Of a DNA stretch of 64,000 bases, positions 1-10,379 are shown one piece after another. Every line of letters begins with the position of its first letter. The stretch's first letter is position 1. The notes below the pieces were generated by a model. The model saw only the letters and a list, made by a program, of their open reading frames with translations. It was not told where the DNA came from and made no database searches. Made by a program: the position numbers and the translations under genes. Source of the DNA: Lethocerus indicus (lineage: Eukaryota; Arthropoda; Insecta; Hemiptera; Belostomatidae); contig JACDQD010000011.1 of assembly GCA_019843655.1 (NCBI GenBank), forward strand, positions 12,380,604 to 12,444,603, in the 5' to 3' direction.

Positions 1-350
1 ACCACTAATGTATGGTTTATAATTCAAATTATCTTGAAGAAAAATATCTCAATAATCTGAATAAAAAATATCTGATTACTACAATGTTAAAATTTTAATA
101 CAAAAATTACACTGCTCAGTTAATTATAGCTATACTGCCCATCTAGCTTAAAATTTCATAATGTATGTATAGCACAATGAAAAAATGTTACATAACTTAT
201 GAAGCAATAGATATTTGACACAAACATAAAGATTCTTTGTTAACAAGGTTTACAAAACAGATGACGGGTTTGAAAAAAATATAATAAATACGTTGCTAAT
301 TTTGATTATTTTTATGGATAGGCTCACAAAATTAAAACAGAACTTTTTAC
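1..350. other. Intron at the window edge (FAM91 gene)
   Basis: AT-rich sequence downstream, in gene direction, of the last visible FAM91 exon, which ends in a GTAAAA donor. I looked on the minus strand for the next FAM91 coding segment and found none, so this is probably intron. The rest of the gene should lie left of the window. Confidence 0.7.
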
Positions 351-437
351 CTTTTCCAATTCACAAAGAAAACTGTCCATGGATTCATCTGTAAGCTTGC
401 CGACTTCAAACATTGTAACTGCATGACTTTTCAAACC
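351..437 (-). CDS. FAM91A1: FAM91A1 coding exon 9 (last in the window)
   Basis: Acceptor ATCTAG, then [20 protein letters not shown] and DSFLCELEK, followed by a GTAAAA donor. Exactly 29 codons, phase 0 on both sides. It follows directly from exon 8 in the family order. Confidence 0.93.
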
Positions 438-2303
438 CTAGATCAGACAAGAGCACATGAAAATTGCATTTTATACATAATATAAACATAAAATAAAAAA
501 ATAATACCAATTCATTACATACTGTTGCACAATAATTTAGACTAAATAATATTTTTTTACATTCTACTGAACTACTTGACCATATTTAAAACTTTTGTTC
601 TTATAAATATAAATTCCAACAACTGCTATCCAAATATTAATACTCCACATATATTAAAGAAAAGGCAATCATACATAATCTATGTTTCAATAGAATTGTC
701 AGGTTACAAAACAATATTAATACAGTTGAATCAATAACACAAGACAAAAATTAAAGTAAATTAGTTTAGACCAATAAATTCTAAAATAAGTGTACATATT
801 CTATAAAGAGAGCATCGATTATCTGAAAATCATTAAATACTTTCATCAAGACATATTAGTAAATTTTTAATTAGTTGCGTGCAGTTCAAGAAGAAAAAAA
901 AATTAATACAGAATAAAATATAGGCACAACAAAGTAAAAGGTTCATGCCTACTGAAAATATCTACAATCATCTGCATAAAAAACAAAAATATCTTCTGGT
1001 TACCTTACCTTAATCAGAATTCAAGATTCATCTGTAACTAAAAGAAAACAATCTCTGATGCAGACTGATTTCTGTTTTTCTTGATGAATATAAAAATTTA
1101 GCTAAAATAATTTTATAAATTAGTTTGAAATTAAAATTACACTCAGTTTATTGAAACAAATGAAAAACAACGACAATTAATTTTGTAATTTATGCAACTT
1201 TATTAGAACTATCTGTAGGGGTATCTGTTTTGAGCTAATTCAACAGTGGTCCAACTATTTCATATAATGGATGCTCTACTAAATATAACTATTTAACAAA
1301 ATTGTTATTCAAGATTTGAAATGAATACTATATAAAATATTTATTCTACTCACAGGAGAAAGGTTCCCCATCATGAGAAATGCAGTGAGGGTTGAGTCAA
1401 ACAGGAAAGCAATCCTCTTCGTTCTGGCATTTATAGTCTCAGGGTCATCATCCATAGGTGATCCCAAGTCACTGTACACTTTGCTGAACGATGGAATACA
1501 CTCATTTGAAGGGCTAAGAATCCTGCAATATTCAAATAATGAGGGAAGATTATCCAATTACACATTAATCATTAAAATGTGTTAAATCAAAATAATTATA
1601 CATTGATGTCACTCATGTTCAATTATTTATTACATTTCTTGAGATACCTTAATATAAATGAATGTTTGTAAGAGATTAAAAATAAATAAAAATATAATTT
1701 GAATAAATATATTCATAATTATTTTGTGATATCTTATCAAAATGGATTTATAATTAAACTCTTATTTATTTATAATTATTAATAATAATACAATTCTGTC
1801 TTCCTTCTTGATGAGGTAAGATTCAAGAAGCAAGAATAGCTGATTTCATTTTGTTACATTAATAGTTTACTGTGCCAAAATATGCAGAAGTCATCAACTG
1901 TTTTTTTTAATATACACAGATTGCTAAATAGTTATTATGACTAGATAAATAACCAGTGTTATCGGTATACATTTTAGTGTGGGCAGGATTCCAGGTTGGA
2001 TGCCAGTGTTCTGTGTCTGAAACCTTTTTGCGTGCAAATCCCAATCTGCAGTACAATGAAACCGCCTGTTTAACAGCCTCCAGCTCTATCTGAAGAACAC
2101 CTGCAAGCTGAAATCAGGATATTGTTAGATTAAAAGTCATAGATTGACTCATTCTTCTCATGCATGATTTTAATAGATGCAGTGTATTTTAAAAAATGTA
2201 GTCAGCTGTCTCTACACAACAATTTATTTATGTGACCCTAACTTTTTAATGGAGTTATAAAATTTACGATCCTAAAGTTCTCAAAGCTCTCACAAAAGTT
2301 CCA

Positions 2304-2365
<62 letters not shown>

Positions 2366-4191
2366 AGAATTTAATAGCTAGTTACTTAGTTTCAAAAGCT
2401 GACATTCATTTAAATTAAGAACTATCATCTATGCAACTTCTAAGTTTTCTAGAAATTTAAATATGTCTGTCTGAATATTATTAACCTTTGAACAACACAT
2501 AGTAATTTTTCTGTGGCCAATTCATTAGGTTATAATTGATTAAAAATTGAAAACTAAAAATAATTATACAACATACCTCTCCAACTGATGTATGTTCATC
2601 AATAGAAACAAATATCTTATACAGGAGAGTTTCAAAATAATCACCAAGAACTCTGTTCATAACAAATCCTTCAAGCGGTGGAACGACAATGTGATCTGAA
2701 GAGTCAATTGGTACTTCCAAATAAACCAATCCTTTCCTTTATAAAATGCAATAGGAATTATTATCAAAGTTGTAATGTAGTACATAATGAATTAGTATAG
2801 CAAATTTTATTTTGCACTGAATATTTCAAAGCCTTCACACACACAACACACACACACACACACTCATAAAAACATCATATTAATCTGTATGATTTGCTTT
2901 CAAAGTAATTTTCGTGCATAAATTTGATGACATACTTATAAAGACTTTGAACAAGGTTGAAATCTAAATCACCAGCTCTCTGACTTCCATCATCTATCAA
3001 CAAATCGATCAGCTGCTTTTCTGCTTGTGAAACAATCTGTAAAATAGAAATATAATATTGGAAAAAAAGGAAAATATTATCACTGGGTCATTATATGCAA
3101 TGAATCTGACTCACTTTCATATCCTCTTCCACTATATATCCAGTCTCGACATACCACCAGGGTTCAATGTGAATATCGATCGGTTTTACAGGAAGCAGAT
3201 CTTTCACATTCTTTCTCCGGAACAATTTTCTGCCCGATCTGCACTGGTTCATTAACTCAATGTATTCATTGCGGCCAATTCCAAGAAGTCTCAAACCTTC
3301 AATAAAAAGTGATTAAACAGATTAATTTAGATGTCAATTATATACTCCATTGATAAGATACATTTCACAAGTAGGACAGAACTAAAGTTGCCAATAACTA
3401 CATAACCAGGAAGTAACTAAATATCTTTGAATAGAAATTTAAAACTACCAGATATATACAACTATTAGATATATAAAAAGCTACCAAACAATGTAGCTAA
3501 ATTAACAAACACTAAATGATTATTAAATCTGGATTAGTTGGAAGTAATTGGAAATTTCAATAAACATATAAACAGCACTACTGCTTTTTTAATGAGTTTT
3601 ACTTATTTCAAAATTGTAAACTTACAATCGGCAGCTGTAAAATTTGGCAGTGAATCGTAGCTTCTTTCATTTTCCATTATACTTTCTAAAACTTGTGTGT
3701 AATACTGAAAAGGTGTGACCCGCAGCCCTTTGACCATTATATCACTCAAGTGATACGGGTAAAGTAGTAAACTCCCTCTGCTGTACCCAAGCAGTTCTTC
3801 ATAATACCTTTGTTCATCTTTTCGTACATGTCGAACTGTTGACAAATACAATAATTCAACTCTATCCGTACTTTGAACAGATAAATCACAGTTCGCTAAT
3901 ACAATTTCAAAGTAGTTTTTGTTACCTAAATTACCGCGAAACCTCAACTGGTTCTTAATGCTGAAGTTGACTATGGCTTTTTCATATTCCTTCTGAGAGT
4001 TGCCAAGGCTCTGGAAAACGAGGACAAGCCAATAAATAATCGCCGCTCCCAAACGCAAAATGTCTACAGCACTGGATCGGCTAGAAAATGCAAGCTAGAA
4101 CACTGTTAGAATATCTTACCTGTTTTACGTTGGATGGCAGTCGGTGCCAGCTCACATTCTGCCTTATATTGAATTCAACTTCGACGTTCAT
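351..4191 (-). CDS. FAM91A1: FAM91A1 orthologue, 5' half (nine coding exons, continues off the window)
   Basis: Spliced coding sequence complement(join(351..437, 1354..1522, 1971..2107, 2577..2736, 2936..3036, 3115..3296, 3626..3835, 3926..4010, 4120..4191)): 1,203 nt, 401 codons, partial at the 3' end. The start at 4191 is supported by the typical FAM91 opening [10 protein letters not shown]. Highly conserved family blocks follow, including [50 protein letters not shown] and [20 protein letters not shown]. From family knowledge, FAM91A1 acts with WDR11 and C17orf75 and binds TBC1D23 to capture endosome-derived vesicles carrying golgin partners at the trans-Golgi. The vertebrate protein is about 840 residues, so the window covers the N-terminal domain and the start of the C-terminal domain. 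Every junction uses GT-AG and keeps frame. No disruption is visible. Identification is from remembered homologues, not a search. Confidence 0.97.
438..1353 (-). other. Intron 8 of FAM91A1 (916 nt)
   Basis: AT-rich spacer between exons 9 and 8. I see no gene or clear repeat in it. Confidence 0.8.
1354..1522 (-). CDS. FAM91A1: FAM91A1 coding exon 8
   Basis: Acceptor ATTGCAG, then [15 protein letters not shown], an acidic linker (MDDDPET), and the near-invariant [20 protein letters not shown] up to LSP before GTGAGT. 169 nt, ending in phase 0. This marks the start of the C-terminal FAM91 domain. Confidence 0.94.
1971..2107 (-). CDS. FAM91A1: FAM91A1 coding exon 7
   Basis: Acceptor GATTTCAG, then [20 protein letters not shown] and RLGFARKK, then a linker with two Trp residues. 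The donor is AAAAT|GTATAC, chosen because it joins exon 8 in frame (AT+G = Met). The linker is shorter than and different from the vertebrate one, so this donor is the least certain junction of the gene. Confidence 0.82.
2308..2362. repeat. (AT)n microsatellite, about 55 bp
   Basis: Uninterrupted alternating T-A tract inside FAM91A1 intron 6 (2108-2576). Confidence 0.97.
2577..2736 (-). CDS. FAM91A1: FAM91A1 coding exon 6
   Basis: Begins with G completing a Lys codon, then [20 protein letters not shown] and [20 protein letters not shown], ending VGE before GTATGT. 160 nt, phase 0 at its end. Confidence 0.95.
2836..2862. repeat. (CA)n microsatellite
   Basis: Short CA tract with one interruption, inside the intron between FAM91A1 exons 6 and 5. 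Confidence 0.9.
2936..3036 (-). CDS. FAM91A1: FAM91A1 coding exon 5
   Basis: Short 101-nt exon after TTTTACAG, reading [20 protein letters not shown] then [13 protein letters not shown], followed by AA|GTATGT (phase 2). Too short to be noticed as an isolated ORF; found by continuing the frame between exons 4 and 6. Confidence 0.93.
3115..3296 (-). CDS. FAM91A1: FAM91A1 coding exon 4
   Basis: Completes the split Cys codon, then [20 protein letters not shown] and [13 protein letters not shown], ending EEDMK before a GTGAGT donor. 182 nt. The block matches the family almost residue for residue. Confidence 0.95.
3626..3835 (-). CDS. FAM91A1: FAM91A1 coding exon 3
   Basis: Starts after TCAACAG and reads (V)[15 protein letters not shown], then [14 protein letters not shown], and ends NFTAAD plus T before GTAAGT. 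It is 210 nt, with phase 1 on both sides. Confidence 0.94.
3836..3925 (-). other. 90-nt in-frame, stop-free intron 2 of FAM91A1
   Basis: GTAACA...TCAACAG, length 90, phase 1. If kept, it would add 30 residues without a stop between RFRGNL and RHVRKDE, where the vertebrate protein has no insertion. That is why I call it an intron. Confidence 0.85.
3926..4010 (-). CDS. FAM91A1: FAM91A1 coding exon 2
   Basis: Acceptor TTTTCCAG, then [13 protein letters not shown] to RFRGNL plus one base. The exon ends at G|GTAACA (phase 1). The donor is inferred from protein alignment because the reading frame stays open through the following 90-nt intron. Confidence 0.88.
4120..4191 (-). CDS. FAM91A1: FAM91A1 coding exon 1
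   Basis: Twenty-four codons from the ATG at 4191-4189 to VKQ, then a GTAAGA donor at 4119. The intron is phase 0. The protein begins [20 protein letters not shown], the expected N-terminus of the family. An ORF in the next intron can be read from 4058, but it starts inside that intron. Confidence 0.93.
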
Positions 4192-5346
4192 ACTCAAGAA
4201 TGGATTCGACGGATTGTATAAACAAACAGAAAGACGGAAAAGTCTCGAACCGAGCTACGTGATGAAATGACGTATATAAGTACGCATTGTAAGTGTTGTA
4301 GAAAATGTTTATTTTGATTAAGAAGTACCTTGACAGTATCAGTCAGCTGTTAACCGGTTCAGGCTGCCCGTTCAGTTCGAAAGTTGCAAAAACTTTTTCT
4401 GAAGGTTATTTCGTTGACCTAAAACATTATTTCATTTATTTAAACTAGATGGTTTATTCTCATATTAAAAATAAACATACTTTTTACGTCAAATAAATTA
4501 AGGAAAGTACGTTTTTCAGACATTCACAATAGTAACTGACGGAAAATATCTCAAAAACCGCGCTCGCTGGTTATTTAAATCGAAATACATCCCTTAATAA
4601 ATCGATTCATAATCTTCACAAATTAGTAATTTAACAATACATGGAATTTTATGTTTACAATGTAGAATTCTAATCATTTAATTTTAATCGTTACCTCACT
4701 GAAATCTACCTCAATTTACCTTTGAAATTGCTGTTAGTGAGATCTGAGAATAATTTATTTGGATTACTAATAATTTCGCTACAATTTGTACGATATATTT
4801 GTGCCAGTTTTTGAGTCCTCGAATTCTAAAGCGACGCCTAAATTGTTAACTAACTGTTTTGGAATGCTTACTTAGTTTGCGCAGTACCAAGTAACAATAC
4901 TGCCAATACACTCAATTAATGTGAGACAGCCGACTTTTGTTCACATTTTATCATGTACAGTTTTCAGCAGCCAATAATTATGGTTTATATCATGATTATA
5001 TTATAATTTGGCGTAGTAATCAACCAGACATTCGATTATACTAAACGACAAATACTTTTTTTGTATATAAATACTTAACATTAAGTTCCTTATTGAACTT
5101 TATAATTTCTATAGCTAAAACTGATTAATTAACTAAACTTGATATGAAAGTAAGGTTTTTATTTGATTTATCTCAAAACTACATTAATTCCAGAGTCAAT
5201 AGTCCTAATTTATTACAGTTTTTCTGTGATAAATGCATCGTTGACACCTTTTTATGGGAATATTTTTTGGGGAGGAAACAAGGTTTCCTTAAAGGAAAAT
5301 AAGGTTTTATGATCATAAATAAACTGTAGAAAGTTTTATATACATA
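4192..5346. other. Intergenic spacer with the FAM91A1 5' UTR and promoter
   Basis: About 1.15 kb between the FAM91A1 start codon and the poly(A) signal of the upstream gene. It must hold the FAM91A1 transcription start and 5' leader. I see no convincing TATA box or other core element, and no ORF of note. The sequence is AT-rich with homopolymer runs. Confidence 0.6.
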
Positions 5347-6197
5347 TTTATTTTATTTTTAAAATTTACAAGTGAAAAATCTTAACATTACATTTCAACA
5401 AACACGCAACATTCACACATACAAAATGGCAACACATTTAATTGGTTGTACAAGTAACATTGCCAAATTTATTAAAAAAGGCAGCTTCCGCTATGATAGT
5501 CATTATGTTACTAGAGGAAATACGGTACATTTTTCGATTCTTCTTCTGCATTCAGGTGGTAAACATTTACAATAGGATTCATCACATAAACAGGCCAGAC
5601 ATTATTGTAGATAAATATTTTATATTAAATTCAATACTTCAGCGTGGTTATTACATTGTTTCTTATTTTCGAAAAATAATTATAAAATTATCAATATTAC
5701 AAGTACAGGGCGGAGTCACATATTCGACAACAGTGCCATATTACCGTAACTGAATTATTTCGAAATATCATTACACGATTCTGCTCTTCAGATAAGATCT
5801 AAATTATTTATCGTATAAAAAATAAATTCGCTCATGGAACTTTTATCACGAAGCATAATAAATATATAAAAAATAATCTATTCAAAATTTCAGAACGTCT
5901 TCTAATTATAGCCTAATAAAAATAATACAAAATATAATTTCACTATATTCAAGAAGGAAGATGTTTTTTCCAATTCGATTTTTTTTCAAGTTTTTAAAAA
6001 AGTCACGCTCGGCAGTTACTATTTTTCGAATTAGGAAAGAGTAAACCAACCAGGATCAAGAATACTTCTTGTGCAGCGTGGTAGTTGGCTTCACGAAGTA
6101 CATATAAAAAATACAATACAATCGAAGAGAAGTATAATCGATCTTAGAGGTTTAACGAGGAAAGTCCACGGTAACGTCGAATAAGTATTAGTGATTT
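5330..6197 (-). other. Probable 3' UTR of the chitin-binding mucin gene
   Basis: AT-rich sequence between the TAA at 6198-6200 and the twin AATAAA. Short ORFs on the opposite strand (for example near 5372-5753) have no recognisable product and look like chance. Confidence 0.55.
5347..5357 (-). terminator. Twin polyadenylation signal of the chitin-binding mucin gene
   Basis: Read on the minus strand, two AATAAA hexamers overlap (at 5352-5357 and 5347-5352), about 845 nt after the mucin-gene stop codon. They follow an A/T-rich run and precede a GTATAT stretch and a TTTATT-rich stretch. They are the best-placed AATAAA hexamers I see in this 3' flank. Cleavage would be near 5325-5335. Confidence 0.6.
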
Positions 6198-9100
6198 TTA
6201 TCCCCATTTGGCGGCCAGGTTGTAAAGGGACTTGAGGAGTTCGACTGCACGGGCGTCAGAGTCGTAAGGCAGTTTTTCTGAACTCGAAGACGGTATGAAG
6301 AGTTTGGCAGCATTGATCCTGTTGGTGATTTCGGGCGAGGATTGGTCATTGCTTCCGTAAACTGCCGTCTCGGAGTCCGTACCGCGGTAGAATTTACTCT
6401 TCCTATAATTGGGAGTATCGTAGAAGTTGGCCGGTTTTGTCCTGGACGCTTTTCCTCTTCTGAAGGGCCTGGTCGTCGTCGTCGTAGTCAGCAAGGTCGT
6501 AGTCGGTTCGGTACTGGTGACTGCGGTGGTGGTCGGTTCCGTGTAGGTCACTTCCGAGCTGGTTACTTCGGTGGAGCCTCTGTCCTCGTCCTCGGTGGTC
6601 AGCAGTGCCTGGATCAGGCTGCTCCTGGTCTCCTCCGGCGTGATGTTGTCTTTGCTCATGTCGGCCACCAGCAGCAATACGAGCCGCCTGATCGTCATGT
6701 TCGATTCCGCCTTTTCCATCATGTCCATCAGCGCACCGGCCATCGTCTCGTTCAGATCGCCGAACATTTCCTTCGCTTTCTCCTCGAACATGGTCTCGGT
6801 CATAACAGTGGTGGTGTCGGTCGCCGGCGTCGTCGTCGCCTCCTCTTTCATGGCGCTCGTCGTTTCCAAAATCCTCGTCGTGTACTGCGTTTCCCCGACA
6901 GTCGTCCGCTGTCCCACCGTCGTCTCCGTCTCTTCTTGGGGCTCCGTGGTGTGGATTTGCGGCAGACGGAATGGAGTAGGGCGGAAACTTTTGTCGGTCG
7001 AAGACTGTTCGGAACTGGCTTCTTCTTTGGTAGTAGTCTCGAAGGGGGTGGTGCTGGGCGCGTAGGTGGGCTGCACGGTCCAGGCCGTCTTACCGGCGGG
7101 TAAAGTCACTTTTACCGTCCTCTCGAGGGTCACTCCGTTGCCCAAGTTGATAGCCTGGTAAGTGACATTGTCGTCGTAATCACCACTGTCGTACTGTTCG
7201 AGCAGTCTCGGTTTCCTGCTGTCTGTTTCGTCTTCCTCCTCGGTGGTAAGTGCGGTCACCCGGGCAGTTTCTGTTGTAGCGAAAGTCGATTCTTCTTTTA
7301 CCGTCGTCCGGTGCTCGTAGCCGGAAGTAGTGGAGGGCGTTTCGGTGTCCATTTGATTCTCTGTTCCTTCCGAGGAATCTTCGGATTCGTCACTTTCCCT
7401 TGTCGGGGCTTCCGTCTCGCTACTAGGCATTTCGGTCGTTTGAGTCAAAGCTTCGGCGGTGTAGGAACCGAACGAGCTGGGAGACGATTTGAATGAAACT
7501 CCGTACTTACTGGACGATTTGCCCGTTTTCGGAACATAGTTAAAGTAGTTGTCGCCGGAGACAATGGATTGACTACCGGAAGCGATCAGTAACTTTTCCT
7601 GGTCTCCCGAAGGCCCGTAATAGTCCTGCTCTTTTTGGAGGAGAGAAGGAGTCGAGGAGGATTTATCTTCGCCGCTGGCTGTGGAATACGGGCTGAACAG
7701 AGAGTTGGCGTTGGAGCCCAGTAGGTTGTTGACGTCTCGAGCTTCGGGTACGTCCAGGTTTTCGGGTATCTTCATATTGGAAGCCTGTCCAGTTTCTCCT
7801 TCGACTACGATGCTAGGGCTGACGTCGTTGAGGCTCTGGGCGCGGGGGAGAGGTGTCGTCGTATAGGCGGTCAACGGGGATCCCGTTCTATTGGGTGACA
7901 CTTCTGCTCCGTACGGTATATACCCGGACGACTTATTCGTGTTGTTCTGGAATCCTCCGTACCTGGGCCTGCTGTTGTCGTCGACACCACCGGCAGTCGG
8001 AAAATAGGAATTGTCCTCGGAAGATTCGGAGGGAGGAGAATAGAAGTAACCCGCGTCCAAATGAGATTTGTTGTAGACTATATTGTTAATATCCATCGCG
8101 AGAGAAGTCGGTTTTAATGTCGTCGTAAATAGTTTGGTCTGATCTTCGTTAGATTCTGTGACGGTTGTGGTTTGTTCGACCGAATTTTCCAAATCGACGT
8201 TGTCGGTCTGACTGGCCAAATCGTTGATTTGTCTGATGTCGATATTAGTTTTGCGCGGATAGGACGGTATGTCTGTGGAGGCTATCCTGCTTCCCGCCGC
8301 GTCAGAGAAGTCCAGAACTTCGTCCTCGAGAGAGGGAGTGGTGTTGTCTTTCAGATTGGGCTCAGTGGGACGGACCTGGGCCAGTATCTCCTTGAAGGTT
8401 TCCGGATTTTCAAGATAGGCCGAAAGAGCTCTGCTGAAAACCTGAGCCAATTCTCTCAAGTCGCTCGAGTGCTTCAGTCTAAGGTCGTCCGAGTAGTTGT
8501 CCCCGAATGCCGATACCCTATTCTCAGTAGTCGTCGGTATTACTCGGCCACTCTCTTCCCTGTTGAAGTAGTTGTCTACGTCCTTCGAGGTCGTCTCTCC
8601 GCTGCTGATGCTGGGATTAACTGCTTCTGTCGAAGGCGACGAGATGGCCGCTTGGAGTTTGTGTTCTTTCTGGCGCTTCTCCGAGAACAGGAGACTATAC
8701 GAGTCTTTGGTGGCTTTGGTGAGTACCGAAGGTAACTCTTCGGGTTCGGTATCGACTTCCGTCCGGACGGTGGTCGTCATTGGGGTCTCGTCCACTTCTG
8801 TAGAAATGTCGGGGCTGCCGGAGTGGGTACGGAGCAGTATTTCAGAAATTGGCGGGTGGGTGACTTTTGTTGTGGTCGTCGGGAACGTAGTGGTAATAAA
8901 GGTCGTTGTAGGGAGAACGGTTGTGGTGGTAGTGGTCGGGAGGGTTGTTGTGGTAGTGGTTGTCGGGAGTGTAGTTGTGGTGGTAGGGCGGGTGGTAGTT
9001 GTAGTGGGGGCCGCAGTAGTAGTGGTAGTGGTTGTGGTTGTGGTTGTGGTGGTTGGGACTACGGTGGTAGTAGGCAGCTGAGTGGTAAAGCTTGCCTCGC

Positions 9101-10379
9101 TCAGTGCTAAAGGACCGACCACCAAATTGGAAACGGACGTGCCGTAGTAAGAAGCGAGAGAATGGAGATTTTTGGCTCCGGCCGGGTCCGGGTGCACTGG
9201 GGACTTGTTGTAGACCGGCTTGGGGGTAGAAAGCTCGATCAAGGCGTTTATAACTTGAGGACTGATACCGCCGAATGATTTCGGATCGCGGGTGGGCGGA
9301 ACTTCGGTATTGGCCGGAATTCGGACGACGTGCTGCGTGGTACCCGGCAGGTAGGCGTTCTTTTGAGTAGTGCCGAAGGTCGAAGAGGACAGGGTCCGAG
9401 GAGTAGAAGTGGAAGGAACGAAGGGTGTAAATATTTTGGGGAAGGAACTGGGTAACCTTTCGGTAACGTGGATGGAGACGGGAGGCTGTGCGGTGGAAGG
9501 TCGGAGTGTGGTGGTAGGGAGAGGGGCGGCCTCCGGATCTTTCTGGCGGTGGAGTTCCACGTACGAGAAGGCTTTGCTGGGTTTGACGCGGACAGTGAAT
9601 ATGGGTTTGGCCGTAGAGGAGGTCGCGGTTCTGTAGTCCTGTCTCGAACGATAGGTCGATGGTGGAGTTTGAGTAGTCGTGGTCGTGGTCGTTGTCGTTG
9701 TAGTACTAGTGGAAGGAGTGAAGAAGCTCGGCCTGTGATAAGTCGAAGGCCTGATCGCCTCCGGAAATTGGTACTTGGGAGTGTTATAGGAGGGCTGTGG
9801 CGTTGTCGACTTGGGATAGTAATTCTGCGGCTGAGTGAAATGATTGCTGAATCTGTGCCTGCTGTTGGTGGCGAACGAAGCCGTCTCGGCCGGGATTTGC
9901 CTCTCTCCGGGTTCTTGGCTCAGATGGTTCTTAGTTACCGCCAATGGGGGATAGTTGGGTGGTTCTGTGGTCGTCGTTGACAAGGGCGTGGTAGGTCTCT
10001 GTCTCCTGCTCTGTAGACTGGCAGCTACCGTTTTCCTCTCGTACGTTTCGTCGTAGTAAGCCCCGTTGTTTCTTATCACTTGTGTAGGAGTTTCCTTCTT
10101 CTGGTAGGATTCTTGCCTGTTGTTGTACCTGTTGTTGTGAGGTGCCTCCGTAGCGTCCTTTTTTATTTCTTCCTGCATCGCCTTGGCCAATGCTTCGGCT
10201 CTCTTCTTGTAGAGCATCTGGTCGTGGGCCAACTGTTCTGCACTTTCTTCGTACAGTTCGACGGAGCGGCCGCAGTCGACTCTGAACCACCAGTCGCAGA
10301 TCAGGTGCGATTGACGGAAGATGGTGCCGTTGGGACACAGGAATGAAATTTTCCTACCACCATCGCAAATGTGAAATAC
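6198..10379 (-). CDS. Chitin-binding mucin, terminal coding exon 5 (rest of CBM14 and mucin tail)
   Basis: Acceptor GTCTACAG at 10380-10381, then 1,393 codons and TAA at 6200-6198. It opens VFHICDGGRKISFLCPNGTI and FRQSHLICDWWFRVDC, giving the last four cysteines of the CBM14 domain. A Lys/Glu/Ala-rich probable helix follows (about 180-210), then the low-complexity tail. Several N-x-T/S sites are scattered in it. I saw no cysteine after residue 168. GC content is higher than in the surrounding introns, and the open frame of 4.2 kb without a stop shows it is under coding constraint. Confidence 0.95.
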   Translation of the reverse strand, partial: VFHICDGGRKISFLCPNGTIFRQSHLICDWWFRVDCGRSVELYEESAEQLAHDQMLYKKRAEALAKAMQEEIKKDATEAPHNNRYNNRQESYQKKETPTQVIRNNGAYYDETYERKTVAASLQSRRQRPTTPLSTTTTEPPNYPPLAVTKNHLSQEPGERQIPAETASFATNSRHRFSNHFTQPQNYYPKSTTPQPSYNTPKYQFPEAIRPSTYHRPSFFTPSTSTTTTTTTTTTTQTPPSTYRSRQDYRTATSSTAKPIFTVRVKPSKAFSYVELHRQKDPEAAPLPTTTLRPSTAQPPVSIHVTERLPSSFPKIFTPFVPSTSTPRTLSSSTFGTTQKNAYLPGTTQHVVRIPANTEVPPTRDPKSFGGISPQVINALIELSTPKPVYNKSPVHPDPAGAKNLHSLASYYGTSVSNLVVGPLALSEASFTTQLPTTTVVPTTTTTTTTTTTTTAAPTTTTTRPTTTTTLPTTTTTTTLPTTTTTTVLPTTTFITTTFPTTTTKVTHPPISEILLRTHSGSPDISTEVDETPMTTTVRTEVDTEPEELPSVLTKATKDSYSLLFSEKRQKEHKLQAAISSPSTEAVNPSISSGETTSKDVDNYFNREESGRVIPTTTENRVSAFGDNYSDDLRLKHSSDLRELAQVFSRALSAYLENPETFKEILAQVRPTEPNLKDNTTPSLEDEVLDFSDAAGSRIASTDIPSYPRKTNIDIRQINDLASQTDNVDLENSVEQTTTVTESNEDQTKLFTTTLKPTSLAMDINNIVYNKSHLDAGYFYSPPSESSEDNSYFPTAGGVDDNSRPRYGGFQNNTNKSSGYIPYGAEVSPNRTGSPLTAYTTTPLPRAQSLNDVSPSIVVEGETGQASNMKIPENLDVPEARDVNNLLGSNANSLFSPYSTASGEDKSSSTPSLLQKEQDYYGPSGDQEKLLIASGSQSIVSGDNYFNYVPKTGKSSSKYGVSFKSSPSSFGSYTAEALTQTTEMPSSETEAPTRESDESEDSSEGTENQMDTETPSTTSGYEHRTTVKEESTFATTETARVTALTTEEEDETDSRKPRLLEQYDSGDYDDNVTYQAINLGNGVTLERTVKVTLPAGKTAWTVQPTYAPSTTPFETTTKEEASSEQSSTDKSFRPTPFRLPQIHTTEPQEETETTVGQRTTVGETQYTTRILETTSAMKEEATTTPATDTTTVMTETMFEEKAKEMFGDLNETMAGALMDMMEKAESNMTIRRLVLLLVADMSKDNITPEETRSSLIQALLTTEDEDRGSTEVTSSEVTYTEPTTTAVTSTEPTTTLLTTTTTTRPFRRGKASRTKPANFYDTPNYRKSKFYRGTDSETAVYGSNDQSSPEITNRINAAKLFIPSSSSEKLPYDSDARAVELLKSLYNLAAKWG

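Noticed and set aside
4011..4058. An alternative FAM91A1 start inside intron 1 ([16 protein letters not shown])
   Set aside because: The upstream exon at 4120-4191 supplies the conserved N-terminus and splices in frame.
6342..9980. Many plus-strand ORFs (for example 6342-7103, 8172-8735, 8572-9081, 9468-9980)
   Set aside because: They are antisense shadows of the minus-strand mucin exon; their Val/Gly/Arg repeats are the reverse of poly-Thr and Pro codons.
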